Program-made: the position numbers and the translations under genes | Shown here: one piece after another, positions 33,076 through 45,859 of the stretch | Numbering within the stretch: position 1 is the stretch's first letter | Layout: each line of letters opens with the position of its first letter | From: Brassica napus | Lineage: Eukaryota; Streptophyta; Magnoliopsida; Brassicales; Brassicaceae | Direction: 5' to 3' | Assembly: GCF_020379485.1 (NCBI RefSeq) | Contig: NC_063439.1 | Location: forward strand, 11,324,466 to 11,388,465 | Length of the DNA: 64,000 nt | Notes under the pieces: generated by a model | Database searches by the model: none | Seen by the model: only the letters and a program-made list of their open reading frames with translations | Told to the model about the DNA's origin: nothing

Positions 33076-33330
33076 AGAAAGCTTTTTATACTGAAGAAAC
33101 ACCGTTTCAAGTTCTCCATGGTCATACTGGAGATGTCTTGGACTTGGCATGGTCAGACTCAAATGTGAGTTTTAAGTCTTTTCTTAGTTTGTTTTTTTTT
33201 TTTGAGATTTCTTGATCTATTTTTCGTATGAATTGGGTATTGGTTTTTGCAGTTGCTTCTTTCAGCTTCTAAAGACAAGACAGTTCGGCTATGGAGAGTT
33301 GGTTGTGATGAGTGTCTTCATATCTTCTAT
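33076..33330 (+). pseudogene. Captured WD40-repeat protein fragment (two exons)
   Basis: Piece 1 (33076-33164) codes [20 protein letters not shown]. Piece 2 (33253-33330) codes LLLSASKDKTVRLWRVGCDE. They are separated by an intron with a GT donor and a CAG acceptor. Together they make about one and a half WD repeats of a plant transducin-type protein. Confidence 0.82.
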
Positions 33331-33454
33331 CATAACAACTACAGTAACTTTTTGAACTCTTAACTCAGTTAAAAAGAATCATGTCTGGTATGAGTCACTA
33401 TACGTTTATATATGTATATGTATGAGGAGGAAAAAGAGCAATATTATTAATAGT

Positions 33455-34195
<741 letters not shown>

Positions 34196-34539
34196 GGGTT
34201 CCATAGATGTCAAAGCTCGAATCTGGGGTTTATCAGAACAGAGGGTCGTCGCTTGGACCGATGCTCATGACTCCATTTCAGCAAGTTACCAACACAACGG
34301 AAATGTAATTTTCTTTTCAGTTTTGCTATGTTTTGGAGATTACAAAGTTTGCAGCTTTGCTCTGTTTTTAAAATCGCAGCTTTGCTCTGTTTTTTTATAC
34401 AGCCTTCTAATTTTTTACGCTTCAGAAAAAGCAAGATATTTATCGAGTTACTGATCAGAGTTTAACCATTTCTTTCTTGCACAACTCTGTTGGAGAGTGG
34501 TTGGAACAGATGGGGCAGCAAGAAATATTTTTTTTGTTG

Positions 34540-35400
34540 GATCCATCGCTTTTCAGGATGTAGCACACAAGGTCTCTGCCCTTAAAGTTTTTCGTAACAG
34601 GGGAGACATGGCAAGACTTAAGGAGATTCAAGAAGCTGTCTTACAAATGAGCGCACCAAAGGCTCTGGTAATAACTAGACATATAATTATTTTTTTCTTC
34701 CCATCCTCTGCTCATGCTTTTCTAGATGCATCACATGATGAGTTTTTGAACTCTTTGGTAGAGAAATGAACTGATTCACAAACTGAGAAGTGAAAGAATA
34801 TCGTATCATGGAGATGAATCAAGCTGGAACCGATCATGGGTGGCAATTAAGAAGGTAACAATCTCTTAAGAGTTTGTTGTGTGTAAGAAAGGAACCAAGT
34901 ACTTTACTGATCTTCTGAACATCAACATGTAGCTCTGGGCTTCAAAGTGGAACGTGAGAGCTTACGTCAGTAGAAAACTAGAGTTGACCCATGATGTCGT
35001 CTGCATGTCGGTGCTGGTTCAAGAATCATGTGGTGATTATGCTTTCGTCATTCACACAAAAAATCCTGTCACTGGTGATCCTTCAGAAATACACACAAGA
35101 GGTAAATTAAAAGACCTTGCTTCCTTTTTATGCTTTTCTGAGTAAAATAATCAAGAACTTCCGTTTCTCAGATTGTGAAGGGTTTGGGAGAGACCTTGGT
35201 TGGAGGATATCCAGGACGAGCAATGAGCTTTATCACCAAGAAAACAAACCTCAACTCGCCAACCGTGAGAAACAAAAAGCAGATAGTGTTTGCATGTTAG
35301 CTCCAGTAAGTATTTGAGCTGTGCAGGTGATCAGTAGTTACCCAAGTAATAGGATAGTTCTGTACTCTAAACCCTCTATCATGTTCTTAGCAGGAATGTT
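34540..35400 (+). pseudogene. Captured alpha-glucan water dikinase fragment (GWD2-like), several exons
   Basis: Consecutive pieces code KVSALKVFRNRGDMARLKEI and QEAVLQMSAPKAL (34570-34665), NELIHKLRSERISYHGDESS (34768-34856), LWASKWNVRAYVSRKLELTH and DYAFVIHTKNPVTGDPSEIH (34933-35100), IVKGLGETLVGGYPGRAMSF (about 35173-35260) and VISSYPSNRIVLYSKPSIMF (35329-35392). This is the C-terminal nucleotide-binding region of plant starch dikinase. The order and intron spacing are kept, so it was captured as genomic DNA. A lost base in the VQE(V)I region and a late stop make it non-functional. Confidence 0.85.
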
Positions 35401-36386
35401 GTCAAAATCTGTACACATTAATACCAAATAATTGTTTTCCCCCTAAGTAATAGACAACCTATAAAAACCATTGTTTTCCTTAATGTTTTTTTTTTGGATT
35501 TTTGTTTCTCTCAATTGTTGGACTAAACATATATCAATAAGTCATGTTCCTAATTTAATAGAATATATATTTTTTTAAAAAAATTAGGTTTAACCTTTTT
35601 GAAGTTAGAAACTTTTTTTCAACAATTTTATTTTTCATGCATACTTCTATACTTCTAGAAAGATTAGTTTCTTACTAACACTTTAAAAAAAATGTTAGTC
35701 ACTAATTGAGTAATACAAATCCAAAATATAGAATTAATAAATAAGTTAGGAAATCAAAATTTAAAATGATTTTGAGTTTAAACCTGATTTTTTCTGCTGT
35801 AATAATATTTTGAATAATGTAATATGTGCGTTTTTATTATTTCTTACATTTTACACTTTTCCGGGCTACGCCCGATTTTATTTCTATAAATTGTTAGTTG
35901 TTTTCAGATATTGAGTTATTTCTATTGGAATATTTAATTATATATGGAAAACAATGACAAATAAAAACTATTAAAATAAAATTTAAATTATTAGAATAAT
36001 TTATTATCATGTTTCCAGGATAAGATTTCAGTTCAATGCATGAGTTTGAGGAATAACTCTCGATAACAAATAAGATCATCATCAACAAACCACAACTAAT
36101 AAAAAAAACATCCCATCATCTTCCAACCTATCTATGTATTCCAAAGTCAATCTTGCTATTTAGCCAAACTAATATAACAAAAATATTACATAACAATATG
36201 ACCATAGAAAAACTACATACAACATTCAAACAACATAAATCAATGCATCGATCTCCACTTATACTCAATCTTACACTTCTAATACTTTAAAACATGTTTA
36301 TTCTTTATATTTTTAGTCCACACAACAAAATCAAAAGTAACATATCAAACACAAATTTTCGCGCATAGCGCGGACAAAGGATCTAG

Positions 36387-37027
36387 TTTGTTTAAATATC
36401 TCTTAGTTTAGTTTTACATTTGCTTAAATATGAAGCATGTATTTACATTCAAGACTAAATTTGGGTTATTTTGGTCAAATTTTCTATCGAATATTTTTAA
36501 TAAGAAAATTTTATTTTTTAATTATTAGCTGTCAAATTAAATCACCAACTTGTCCGCGTCGGCAAAACCCGATCAGAAATCAATAGAATCTCAAGCAACA
36601 GCGTTATGCGGCTTATGCGGTGCAGTGGTGAAGATAAAGATGTCACATTCCAGAAGAGATGGTGTCACCGGTGGATAGGTTGAGAGGTAATTAATTATAA
36701 CTTTGAAGGATATATGAGTAATTGAGCATTCTAGAGTGAGATCTGAACTCAAAAGTAAACGGTTCAACTTTAAACTTCAGTTAGTGTCGGCGTCAGCAAC
36801 GGTCAATGCAGATCTGCTTTAATGTTTTGATTATACCATACAGCATACTATTGTAAATGCAATTTTCGATCGCTGTTCGCCAAACTTGGAACGCATATAG
36901 AAAGTTGTAAATTCTTTAAAACTTAGGATTTGCATGAAATAACTCAAGATTCAAGATTGCCTCAAGCTTCCACACATTTGTAGCTCAAATTACATATAAG
37001 AATAAAGAAAGTTACATGTATTAATTA
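36387..37027. other. 3' flank of the PMEI gene
   Basis: Moderately AT-rich single-copy-looking sequence between Helitron B and the PMEI stop codon. Nothing else is seen. Confidence 0.5.
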
Positions 37028-37636
37028 CTAGTACTTTTTCGCAAAGGCGTTAATCAAAGCTAAAGCGTTGCTAGTTCCTCTGCCCAAATTCACAATCCGT
37101 GCCCGGACCGAGTTCTTGATCCGCCCATCCATGATCCGACGCGCGAATCCATCAGAGCAAGTGATTGCATTCGTCAAAGCTGCACTGGTCCAGGTCTGAG
37201 CATTGCTCATGTGGAACCAAAACTGGTCACGACCCTTAGCACGACCACACATCTTCACTTCCTGGACGGACTTGGTCAAACGGTCAACCGTGTCACTGAT
37301 CTCCTCGATGCAGTCCCTAATGGCCTGAACCTCTCGTTTCTTGAGACCCTTGAAACGGGCCAAGCGTGAGACGAAGACTTTCGTGGACTGGGCCTGGCTA
37401 ACAGTCACGGTGAGTGCGGTTTCAGCTAGACGTTGAGGGCTTGTTTGGATGGAGTTGGCGTAGCCGGAGAGAGAGCTGAAGCAGACGGTTGGGTATGTGG
37501 TGGATTTGCAAGAGGCTTGAATGAAGTTTACTGCGCGTTTGGAAGTTCCTGCAGCTGCGGTGTAGGACGCCGTAGTGAGCTCCATCGTTGTTGATAAGAG
37601 AAAAAGAAAGAGGGCGTAGAATATTTGCTTTGCCAT
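37028..37636 (-). CDS. Pectin methylesterase inhibitor (PMEI family), At3g47380-like
   Basis: A single-exon gene of 202 aa. Residues 1-23 form a signal peptide ending near LTTASY, so the protein is secreted to the wall. There it is expected to inhibit pectin methylesterases by 1:1 binding, or possibly an invertase. The four conserved Cys that make the two PMEI disulphides are present (CKSTTYPTVC, then C in IRDCIEE or KMCGRAKG, and ITCSDGF), within a four-helix bundle pattern (SNAQTWTSAALTNAITCSDG). Length is normal for the family. It is intact, in the same orientation as PME33 and PYRR, and from memory is the next gene in the Arabidopsis order, but here it is separated from PYRR by about 30 kb of transposons. 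Confidence 0.93.
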   Translation of the reverse strand: MAKQIFYALFLFLLSTTMELTTASYTAAAGTSKRAVNFIQASCKSTTYPTVCFSSLSGYANSIQTSPQRLAETALTVTVSQAQSTKVFVSRLARFKGLKKREVQAIRDCIEEISDTVDRLTKSVQEVKMCGRAKGRDQFWFHMSNAQTWTSAALTNAITCSDGFARRIMDGRIKNSVRARIVNLGRGTSNALALINAFAKKY

Positions 37637-37696
37637 TGCTTTGAAGTGGTTTGAAAGATAGTTTATTGTGGAGAGGAAAGGAGTTGGTTCCTAAGA

Positions 37697-37703
37697 TTTT
37701 ATA
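37697..37703 (-). promoter_or_regulatory. TATA box of the PMEI gene
   Basis: TATAAAA on the minus strand lies 61 bp upstream of the ATG at 37636, in a position giving a leader of about 30 bp. Confidence 0.65.
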
Positions 37704-38349
37704 GTGAGCTAGTAATCTTTCGTGTGTACGGTTTTTGCTTAGGGTTTATAATAATAGAGAAGTTAATATGGTTGACCTTTGACCCTTGGTTTGATTTTAT
37801 ATTCCAAGTAGGGTCTATTATTAGTTGGGAATGACCAGAATTGTTTGGTATTAAATGTACTATGGCAATTTACTATGTTCATGTTCTGTACCAAAAGTAA
37901 CATGGGACTTCAAAGTGAGAGGGTGAGAGGAAAACAGGTTATAGGTTCTTCGTATAATTTCATGACCATAATCAAGTATAACTGTTTAAGTGTCTGCCAT
38001 GAAGATTATGTACAGTTGGTATTGATTTGTAGTAGAAGAAAATAGCTTTTTTGTTGTTCTTTTTACTTTTTTTCCTAACTCAAGAACTGTTTTCAATAAT
38101 TAATCGGATGTATTTGTAATTTCAGTGGAAAGTTTGGTAAAAAAAGATTATTATTCGATAAAAGATTTGATCACGGTTCAACGCTAATTACAAACGTCTT
38201 CTTTTAAAAAAACGTTAACTGCATAACGTCCTTTAAGAAAAAACATTGACTACAAACGAAGACAATGCTTAATATTTTTTTTATGTAACTGAGGCTAATG
38301 CTTGATATTCTTTAAAAAGAAAGAAAAAAATGAGAGGAGTTAGAGTGGA

Positions 38350-39195
38350 CTACTAGACTAATTCCAATGGGACACCAAAACACCAAATTTGGTGTAATTT
38401 CATCTTCAATGAGATACTAAAAGTTACACTATCCCACCAAACTTGGTGTAAAGTGAATAGTGTTACACCAAATTTAACACTATTCATCACACCAAATATT
38501 AAATATTCATATTTTTTGTGTTTTATTTAATAATATATTTCAGTTATTATTATTAATTAGTTTAAATTTGTTACTAAACATATATATACTATTTTTACAT
38601 AATTACTATATTTTTATTTTCAAGTAAAAATTCACTAAATGATATCTTATATTGCAAAAAAAAATCATAGAACTCTTTTTTTGTCAGCTAGAACTTTTAT
38701 CTTTTATTTTTAATAATTTAAAATTTATATTAGTGTTATATAAAATATAGAAATTAATAATATAAGCTGGATAAGATTAAAATGCATATTAAATTTGAAA
38801 TGAACACACAAATAAAATAAATATATTATTTTTATGTGTTTTTCATAATTCTTAGTTAGTATTTATTTAATATAATATATATATAATAAATATATAAAGG
38901 TATAAAATTGTTAAGGCAAAAAAATATAAATGTAAATAAATTTTATAAACATAAAATTACAAAAAAAAATTAACAAACATAATTTCTAAGTGTGGTAAAA
39001 TAATTAATTGTCAATTAAAAATAATAAAATATAAATTATTAAAATTGAAAATATCAAATAATATATAATATTACTTTTGATGCAATATTTACTGTTATGG
39101 TTGGAGATGACAAGAAAAAGTATGACACTAAAATACCAAATTTAGTGTAATTTTAATATCAAATTTGATCTCATGGTTGGAGATGCCCTTAAAGT
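38350..39195. mobile_element. MITE-like element with ACACCAAATTTGGTGT termini
   Basis: The left part (38360-38500) contains ACCAAATTTGGTGT and related short palindromes. The right part (39110-39190) contains ACCAAATTTAGTGT in inverted context and ends GGTTGGAGATGCCCTTAA, the mirror of an ATTCCAATGG-type start. The interior is AT-rich and non-coding. Ends and target duplication are not certain. Confidence 0.5.
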
Positions 39196-39489
39196 TGTAA
39201 AGATAAGGAACTTAGTGAGTGGATTTATTCGTTCAAAAAAAAAAGGTGAGTGGATTTAAATCTGATATCATTGAAATTTAAGAATGAAGTGGATTTGGTC
39301 CAATAAAATTATAAATACGGCCTTAATTCGTACGGACATGTACAAACAGATGATACCATGTACCGAATTATGCGACCGTATCTAGTGTATTCCATTACAA
39401 ATTTTAAGTTAAAAGAAACAAATGAACATTTAATGATAGAGGAATATTAGAAACAAATCTAGCATTCCAAGCTTGTTTTAAACTATAGA

Positions 39490-39751
39490 TCGCCTTGTTC
39501 ATTTTGCAGATATCTTCACAAAAGGTCTCCCGACAATCCTGTTTACAGACTTCAGAAACAGTCTAACCATGTACAATGTATCGACAATTCGACTGCTGAA
39601 GAGTATTAGAACATTCCATATTCTGTTGGCATTAGTCTAATCTGTTAGATTTGACCCAATCTTCTCACGTTCTGTAAATCAGCATAGCTCCTGATATTAT
39701 GTAACTATCTTGGGTATTAATTAATACCTTGTGAATATATCAATCCCAACA
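39490..39751 (+). mobile_element. Ty1/copia remnant: pol C-terminus and one LTR
   Basis: Codons from 39491 read ADIFTKGLPTILFTDFRNSL, the invariant C-terminus of copia RNase H. A likely LTR follows, from TGTTGGCATT (39624) to CCCAACA (39751). The rest of the element is missing. Confidence 0.75.
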
Positions 39752-40106
39752 CGGGAATTCACCTTTACTTTCAAGGAAACGATGTTATTGACAATATGTA
39801 TGGAAATTACTAGTCTTAGTTTAAATGTTTATTTCTTCTAAAATGTACGTCTATCTACTCTCTAACTTTAATTTATGGGAAATTTGGTGAGATAACTATA
39901 AAAAAACCATAATTCACTAACTAACTAAAATTATACTCTCTTTCCTCTTTTCTCTTCCTATCTCTCTCTACATTCTCTCTACAAAACTAAATTCTCTTTT
40001 TTTTAGCTATTTCACAAATAATCCTTTAATTTATTTGGTAAGCAAAAATCAGTTTTATTCTCCGAGTGGGCTCAACACTGCCGGGCAATGATAATGTTAA
40101 TTCAAC

Positions 40107-40778
40107 AAACAATGTAAGACCACCTCCATTGGAGGTTCTTAGAGGTGGTACTTAAACAAAAATCAAATAAAAATAAATGAAAAAAGGAAAAAATCAAGAG
40201 GACCGGTACTAAAAAAAGGAGTTTTGGAATCACTAAGTACCCCATACGTGGTCTTTTTCTATTGGTTGTCTTTTTCTTTTCTTTTTTTTCTTTTTTTTTG
40301 TTCAAAATTGATTCTCTCTCTTTTCTATCGTATTGTCTGTCATTCTTCTTCTTCTCCAAATCCTTGAGTTTTTTTGTTGATTTGAAGTTGAAACTGAAAT
40401 TTGGTTTTGATGATGAGGTTGGCTTATTATCTCCGGCAAGGTCAGATCTCGTGTCGAATTTGAAACTGAAATTTGGTTTTGATGATGAAGATGAAGTGAC
40501 GAATTGTTGACTCTTCGTTTGCAGAGAGGAGACATTGGAGCTAAACAGAAAAAAGTGGAAGAAGAAGATAGAAATAAACTCTTATCTTTTGCCCCTGTTT
40601 CAGTTTATAAAAAAAAACTTTTTTAAAAAATTTAAGAACCTCAATGTGTTACTAACCAATGGAGAAGGAAAAAATTAAATAGATTAAAAAGGGTACTTAA
40701 GCTTTCAAATCAAAGAATTATACATTAATTTAATTTTAAGTACCCATTAGGGGTACTTACCGATGGAGGTGCTCTAAG
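40107..40778. mobile_element. Non-autonomous TIR element (MITE), ~670 bp
   Basis: The left end TAAGACCACCTCCATTGG and right end (reverse complement) TTAGAGCACCTCCATCGG are inverted repeats, extended by GGTACTTAA at both inner ends. Inside is a 40-bp direct repeat containing GAAACTGAAATTTGGTTTTG (about 40388 and 40459). No transposase. Confidence 0.7.
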
Positions 40779-41018
40779 TTCTGACTTTGCTTTCACACTG
40801 CTCTCTTTTCAAACGTGTAGTTTACTACTTTCAAGCATACCTATGTTTTGGTCAACTCATACTTTACCTCAATGCTCTATTTCAATCTTCAAATTTAAGA
40901 GTTTCACACTTGTGTAATTCTAGCGAAATATTAGTGTTAAATGAATTAGCATTGCTTTATTGCATGAATTCCTAAAATTTAACATTATCTTCTTTTAATT
41001 GGTGTCGCTTTATCCGAA

Positions 41019-41564
41019 GAGAAAAAGACTAGAGTAGCACCAAACCAAGTTTTAGTTCTCAAACTAGCACTCAAGGTTCAAAATCACAAAAATAATTTTT
41101 ATTAAATAGGTAAATATATACTTATACCCCTTGGGTTAATTAATCCAAATCTTAGAGTTTAGAGTTAAGGGGTGAGATTTTGGAATTAGGGTTTAAAATT
41201 TTATAAAATTAAAAATAAATACTAAAAAATTAAAAATAAAAATTTAAAAAACAGTTTCGAAAAGTATTTTTGAATTATAAAAAGAAAATTTCAAAAAAAA
41301 AATAAAAAAAAATCAAAAAGAAAATTTCAAAAAAAAGTTATAAAAAATTTCGAATCTGAAAACATATAATCTAAAACTATAAAAAATTTCTTTTTTTTTA
41401 TTTTTATTTTATTTGTTTTTATTTATTTTTATTTGTTTATTTAATTTTAAACCAAGAGTATTAAGGATATTTTACCCTTTAATAAATGTCATTTTTGTGA
41501 CTTTCTCCTTCTAGTGCTATTTTTAAGACAAAAACTTAAAAGGTGTTATTATTGACAATTGTCC
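41019..41564. mobile_element. Short deletion derivative of the 18-kb MULE family, perfect 9-bp target duplication (TTATCCGAA)
   Basis: TTATCCGAA flanks it at 41010-41018 and 41565-41573. Both ends match the TIRs of the 7056-25035 element, for example CTAGCACTCA then TCACAAAAATA on the left and TTTTTGTGACTTTCTCCTTC then TTATTGACAATTG on the right. All coding sequence is gone. It could be mobilised by the MURA protein in this window. Confidence 0.9.
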
Positions 41565-41719
41565 TTATCCGAACGTCAATTAATATTTTTCTGATCACTT
41601 TCCGCAATATTATGTGCAGAAAATAAAGGCACATCTTCGACCCAAAAAAAGGCACATCAAAATGGGAAGAAGGTAATCCAAAGCACGTGATGCGTAAACG
41701 TGATCCATAAATGTTTGCG

Positions 41720-41930
41720 GTACTACCAAACTTACTACACGGTCCATACCCTGCTATATAGATCCGTCCTTGGTACATTTAAAACTCAATTCTTATCTTG
41801 TAAGAGATGTCACTCTATTTTTTCTGCCGACACTGCAAAAACAAAACAAAACAAAACAAAGGATCTCTTATCTTGTAAGAGATGTCACTCTATTTTTTCT
41901 ACCAAACTTACTACACGGTCCATACCCAAA
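41720..41930 (+). repeat. Patchwork of short direct duplications
   Basis: TCTTATCTTGTAAGAGATGT with the following CACTCTATTTTTTCT occurs at 41789 and 41866. ACCAAACTTACTACACGGTC occurs at 41726 and 41900. The second copies are joined in a new order, as expected from template switching during break repair. Confidence 0.85.
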
Positions 41931-42589
41931 CTTTATATTTTCACTACTACTGTTTCGCTTCATATTTTAATTACTCGAACTGTTGAATGATGCCATGAAC
42001 GCCACATGTCAATGGACAGTGAACTTTTTATAGATATATTATTGAACTTCATTTTGAGTATTGCATTGTCACATGTTAATGTTGAACTATAGGTAACATA
42101 TATGTCATGTACAATGTTATTTATTTAACAAGAGAAGTGGCTCATGCGGAAGGCAGATCAGTACTCTATTTACTCTCAATATTATTTAAACCGGTATTCA
42201 AACTCCAAAAGAAAAAATAAATTTATAAAAATCGCTCAATTTAACATAAGAATCGGATCAACAAAGAAATAATCAATTATTGAAGAAGGAATCTCAAATA
42301 AACTCAGAATTCACTACCAAAAATTGGAAGATGGTCAGAAGACATAAGTGTTCTTAGTGACCTTGATAGTACATTCCATGGTGCAGGTGTAAATAATCCC
42401 TAATGGTTGTTGCCTATTAGTATCAACGAGTAATTAATATAGTATACGAACGTCCAAAGTTTAGCACAAAAACTCTCACTTTAATATGATCTTAAAATCT
42501 GATCTACATTGTCCAATTCAATCCAGTCCATAATCAATGTGATCCAAAACTTAATTTATTTTGAGATTAATGGTCAAATAACCATCATA

Positions 42590-45312
42590 TCTTTATATAT
42601 AAAAGAGACTTTCAATCTCTCCTGGTGATGCCAACAAGGACGACACGTCATCAATTCGTTCAAGGAGAGCGCGACACCTGTCCTCATTAAACAAAACGCA
42701 GCGCTCCATCCTAATTCTCGCCTTTGTTCATGCGAGTCTGATTTCGGCGAGAATGACGATCGATAGTTCTCGCTGTCTGTAACGGAACTCGACTTTAATG
42801 GCATTAATACAGACGCAGTACGAGCCCTTCGATGCGTCGTTTCCGTCGGCGAGTCTCTGCTATAAATTTGCTCTAAGACTGCGATGTTTGGCCTCACCCT
42901 AACGCATTCAGAGAAGCTCAACTCTGTCAGCGACAATCTGTACCAATAGATCGGAGAAGTTGCGAATCCATATAAGAAGGTAATCTTTGTAATTGGCCAA
43001 ACCTTGGCTCCTTTTGTTGAAGACAACTGCATCCCCTGTTTCGGGTTTGGCCGCTGTGAGTTTGTTTCCCTATAAAAATCTTATCTTCGATCTATACTAC
43101 TCACTATGTTTTCTTCCATCATTATTCAGCAACGAACCATGACGAGAAAGTCTTCAGCTTCCACTGTGACATGTAAAGTTTAAAGCTTTTTAAAAGAAAG
43201 AAAAAACAGATTTTGGATACTTAATGTGAAGGTCACGTTCTGAATGTGAAGGTGACAAGAGGTTTGGCTATGACCTAGGAAGAATTCAGTCAACAAGAGA
43301 AATCAACTATGGAAGCCATTGTTGACGAGAGGTAAAAGAACGTGCAATATTTTCTTCTTAAATTCAGCAACTTTGTTTTTCCACAAGCTAATTTTCTGGA
43401 GTTCCTTTAACATTGCAGCTCATATGCTTTGTCGATTTGTTATAGTCAGTGTTGAAGACGTCCCATGGGCAGACATGAGGAAGTTCGATGACATGATCCC
43501 TAAGCGTGAATTCAATAACTTTCTTCTCCGATTTGAAGTCCGCCAAGAATTTTTTTTCCGATTTGAAGTCAGGTAACACCAGTTTTGGCTCCCAATACTG
43601 CAAAATTTTGTTCCTTTTCTAGAGTAACAGTCTTTTGATTCCCTTGGATTGCAGGCTAAACTTGCTTTAGAGGCTCTTGAATTTCCTGTGGGGGTATCTA
43701 ATTTTTTTTACTTTTCTTTATCCCAGTTGCTCTTTCTCGATACTATTATCAATTAAATTATTATCTTTCTGTTTGTCTGGATCAGATGTGTCATTCTTGA
43801 GGAGGGTAACATCGTTGCTTCAGGGCTTAACCGAACTAATGAGACAGGCAATGTAATCTTTTATAAACTTTTACCTATTTCTCTGTATGAGTAACTCTGA
43901 AACATAAAACAATGCGATGACATAGAGTGTTTATTGATTGTCATGTTGGTTGCTTCGTCTATGCTACTTACTAAGTCGTTTGTTATAATTTTGTTCAGAG
44001 AGGCCACAAGACATGCAGAGATGAAGCAATCGATGAACTTATTGGACAATGGCAAAAAGATAGACTTTCACCTTCACAAGTCGCTGAGAAATTCTCGAAA
44101 TGCGTTCTTTACGTAACATGTGAACCTTGCATAATGTGTGCATCGACCCTATCCTTCCTCGGTATGATTCCTTAACATGAACTTGAAATGTTTTTTCTGT
44201 TTGTTTGTTTGTTCCTGATATGATATTTTCTTTAATCGAAGGTATAAAGGAAGTATATTATGCATGCGGAAATGATAAATTTGGGGGTTGTGGTTCCATA
44301 TTTTTGCTTCACTTAGAGAGTTCTTAGACATAAGATATCCTTTGTAGACCCTAAATATCACACTACAAACTTATTAGAAAAAAATCGGCCTTATTAATTG
44401 AAGTCTGTGATCTCTGTTTTTTTTATAGTGAAGAAGCTCAAAGAGGAAAAGTGCAGAGGAATAATGGCAGACGCAGCTGTATCTCTTTTCAACTCTGTTC
44501 TTTGATGAAACATCTTAAACACAGTTTTTTTTTTTTTTTTGTAGTTTTAGCCCCAAAGCCACACCGCCCTGTAGTTCAAAGAGAGAGGACTTAGCCTCTT
44601 AGACGCGGACATGGTTTGAAAATTGGAGTTTCTGATTAAAATATGAAGAAGTTGAGGTGGAGGTTGTCAAATGATGATTCTATGTTTGTTTTTGCTACAT
44701 TTGGCACATGAAACGTTATCAATTACATCCAAAACAATTGTATATCCGCCTAAGTTGGAGCTCTCAATCTCAAGCTACTAAGTTGGTTTTCTAACTTAAG
44801 GAATTAGTTGTATGTGACTGTAAAGTTTTATTTTTGTACGGGTAGATGATAGACATGACCATCACTAGAAGAATAAAAGATTAACTCAGTTTTTATTTTT
44901 TTCTTGGATCAAATCTCTGTTTCTATCTCTTTCCTTTAACCCTGACAAGCAACACTCTTAACATACTTATTTTTTCTACCCATATGGGTTGGTTTTATGG
45001 TTAATTTGTCAAGTAAACATACAAGTGTTTAAAAGGCATGTATAGTTGATATTTATAACGAAAAGAAAGATGGCAAGTTAAATAAAGGTGTGTAGAGAAG
45101 CTGAACTATGCGCTGCTGCTGAGTGAAATGCAACTTGGACAGGAAACAAAGGTGGGAGAATACATATTGAAGCCAAAGACAATTGAAAGAGAGAAGACTT
45201 TCGTTATTCTGGACATCCCGCAATGTTTTTTTAAAAAATGCTTCATAATGTAAATTTATATAAAATAACTTTTTTTTTCTAACTTCCCGCCCGTAGGGCG
45301 GGCCGACCCTAG
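42590..45312 (+). mobile_element. Helitron (C) with captured TAD2-like deaminase gene
   Basis: The 5' end TCTTTATATATAAAAGAG follows host A. The 3' hairpin CCCGCCCGTAGGGCGGG is followed by CTAG at 45309-45312 and host T. It carries the TAD2-like pseudogene (43655-44600). An upstream open stretch (43437-43540, coding VEDVPWADMRKFDDMIPKRE) may come from another gene. Confidence 0.82.
43655..44600 (+). pseudogene. tRNA-specific adenosine deaminase (TAD2/ADAT2-like), frameshifted capture
   Basis: Exon pieces read KLALEALEFPVG (43656 on), CVILEEGNIVASGLNRTNET (43786-43850), ATRHAEM then [20 protein letters not shown] and [20 protein letters not shown] (44000-44162), [17 protein letters not shown] (44249-44300), then GIMADAAVSLF and PKPHRPVVQRER (44458-44590). 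Zinc ligands HAE and PCIMC are present. A 2-bp loss between HAEM and EAIDE (about 44023) breaks the frame. The intact family member makes inosine at tRNA position 34. Introns are retained. Confidence 0.83.
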
Positions 45313-45821
45313 TTCATGATATACATCATTTATATACTAAAATGCAAGTTGCCTAGCGAATCATAACTAGACACGTGGTAAAAAAAATTTAAAAATAAAT
45401 ATATAAAAAACAATTGAATCTCATCTCCTATTTTTGTGCGATCCAATTCTTCAACTATCTATATTCTTAATTTTTCTCAGAAATTTTAACTCAAGTTAAC
45501 TATATTCGGAAACTGTTTTCTTCATCTCCTATTTAAATTAAATATACTTTCCTTTCTAAATTGTAACTCTCACAAAAGCAACGTATTTTCAAGGGTGATC
45601 TGACTCTAAGTTTGACACATGGCTACCAAGGTTAGTGTTCTCTGATCTCTAATTTTATGATCTCTACCAAGGTTATATTTTCTATATAATTTTCAGTTCA
45701 TCTCTATCTGCACTCTTCTCTTTACTCTCAGCCGTTTCTATCTCTTCAATTTACCTTCTTCTCAAAATCATATTCTCTTATTCTTTTTGTGTGATTCAGC
45801 TTGAAGTTGTTTTAAAGGATT

Positions 45822-45855
45822 ACTAGCTTTTGATCCGCGCACCCGCGCGGCTGTT
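45822..45855 (-). mobile_element. 3' end of a Helitron (D) on the minus strand
   Basis: Read on the minus strand, hairpin CCGCGCGGGTGCGCGG precedes CTAG at 45823-45826 and host T. Its 5' end should lie to the right but could not be fixed. A TCTATTTTATTAAAACGGGA start on the plus strand at about 46383 suggests further nested Helitron pieces. Confidence 0.65.
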
Positions 45856-45859
45856 TGTT

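Noticed and set aside
45235..45313. CCCGCCCGTAGGGCGGG hairpins as Rho-independent terminators
   Set aside because: They occur only at Helitron 3' ends just before CTAG, and the genome is eukaryotic.
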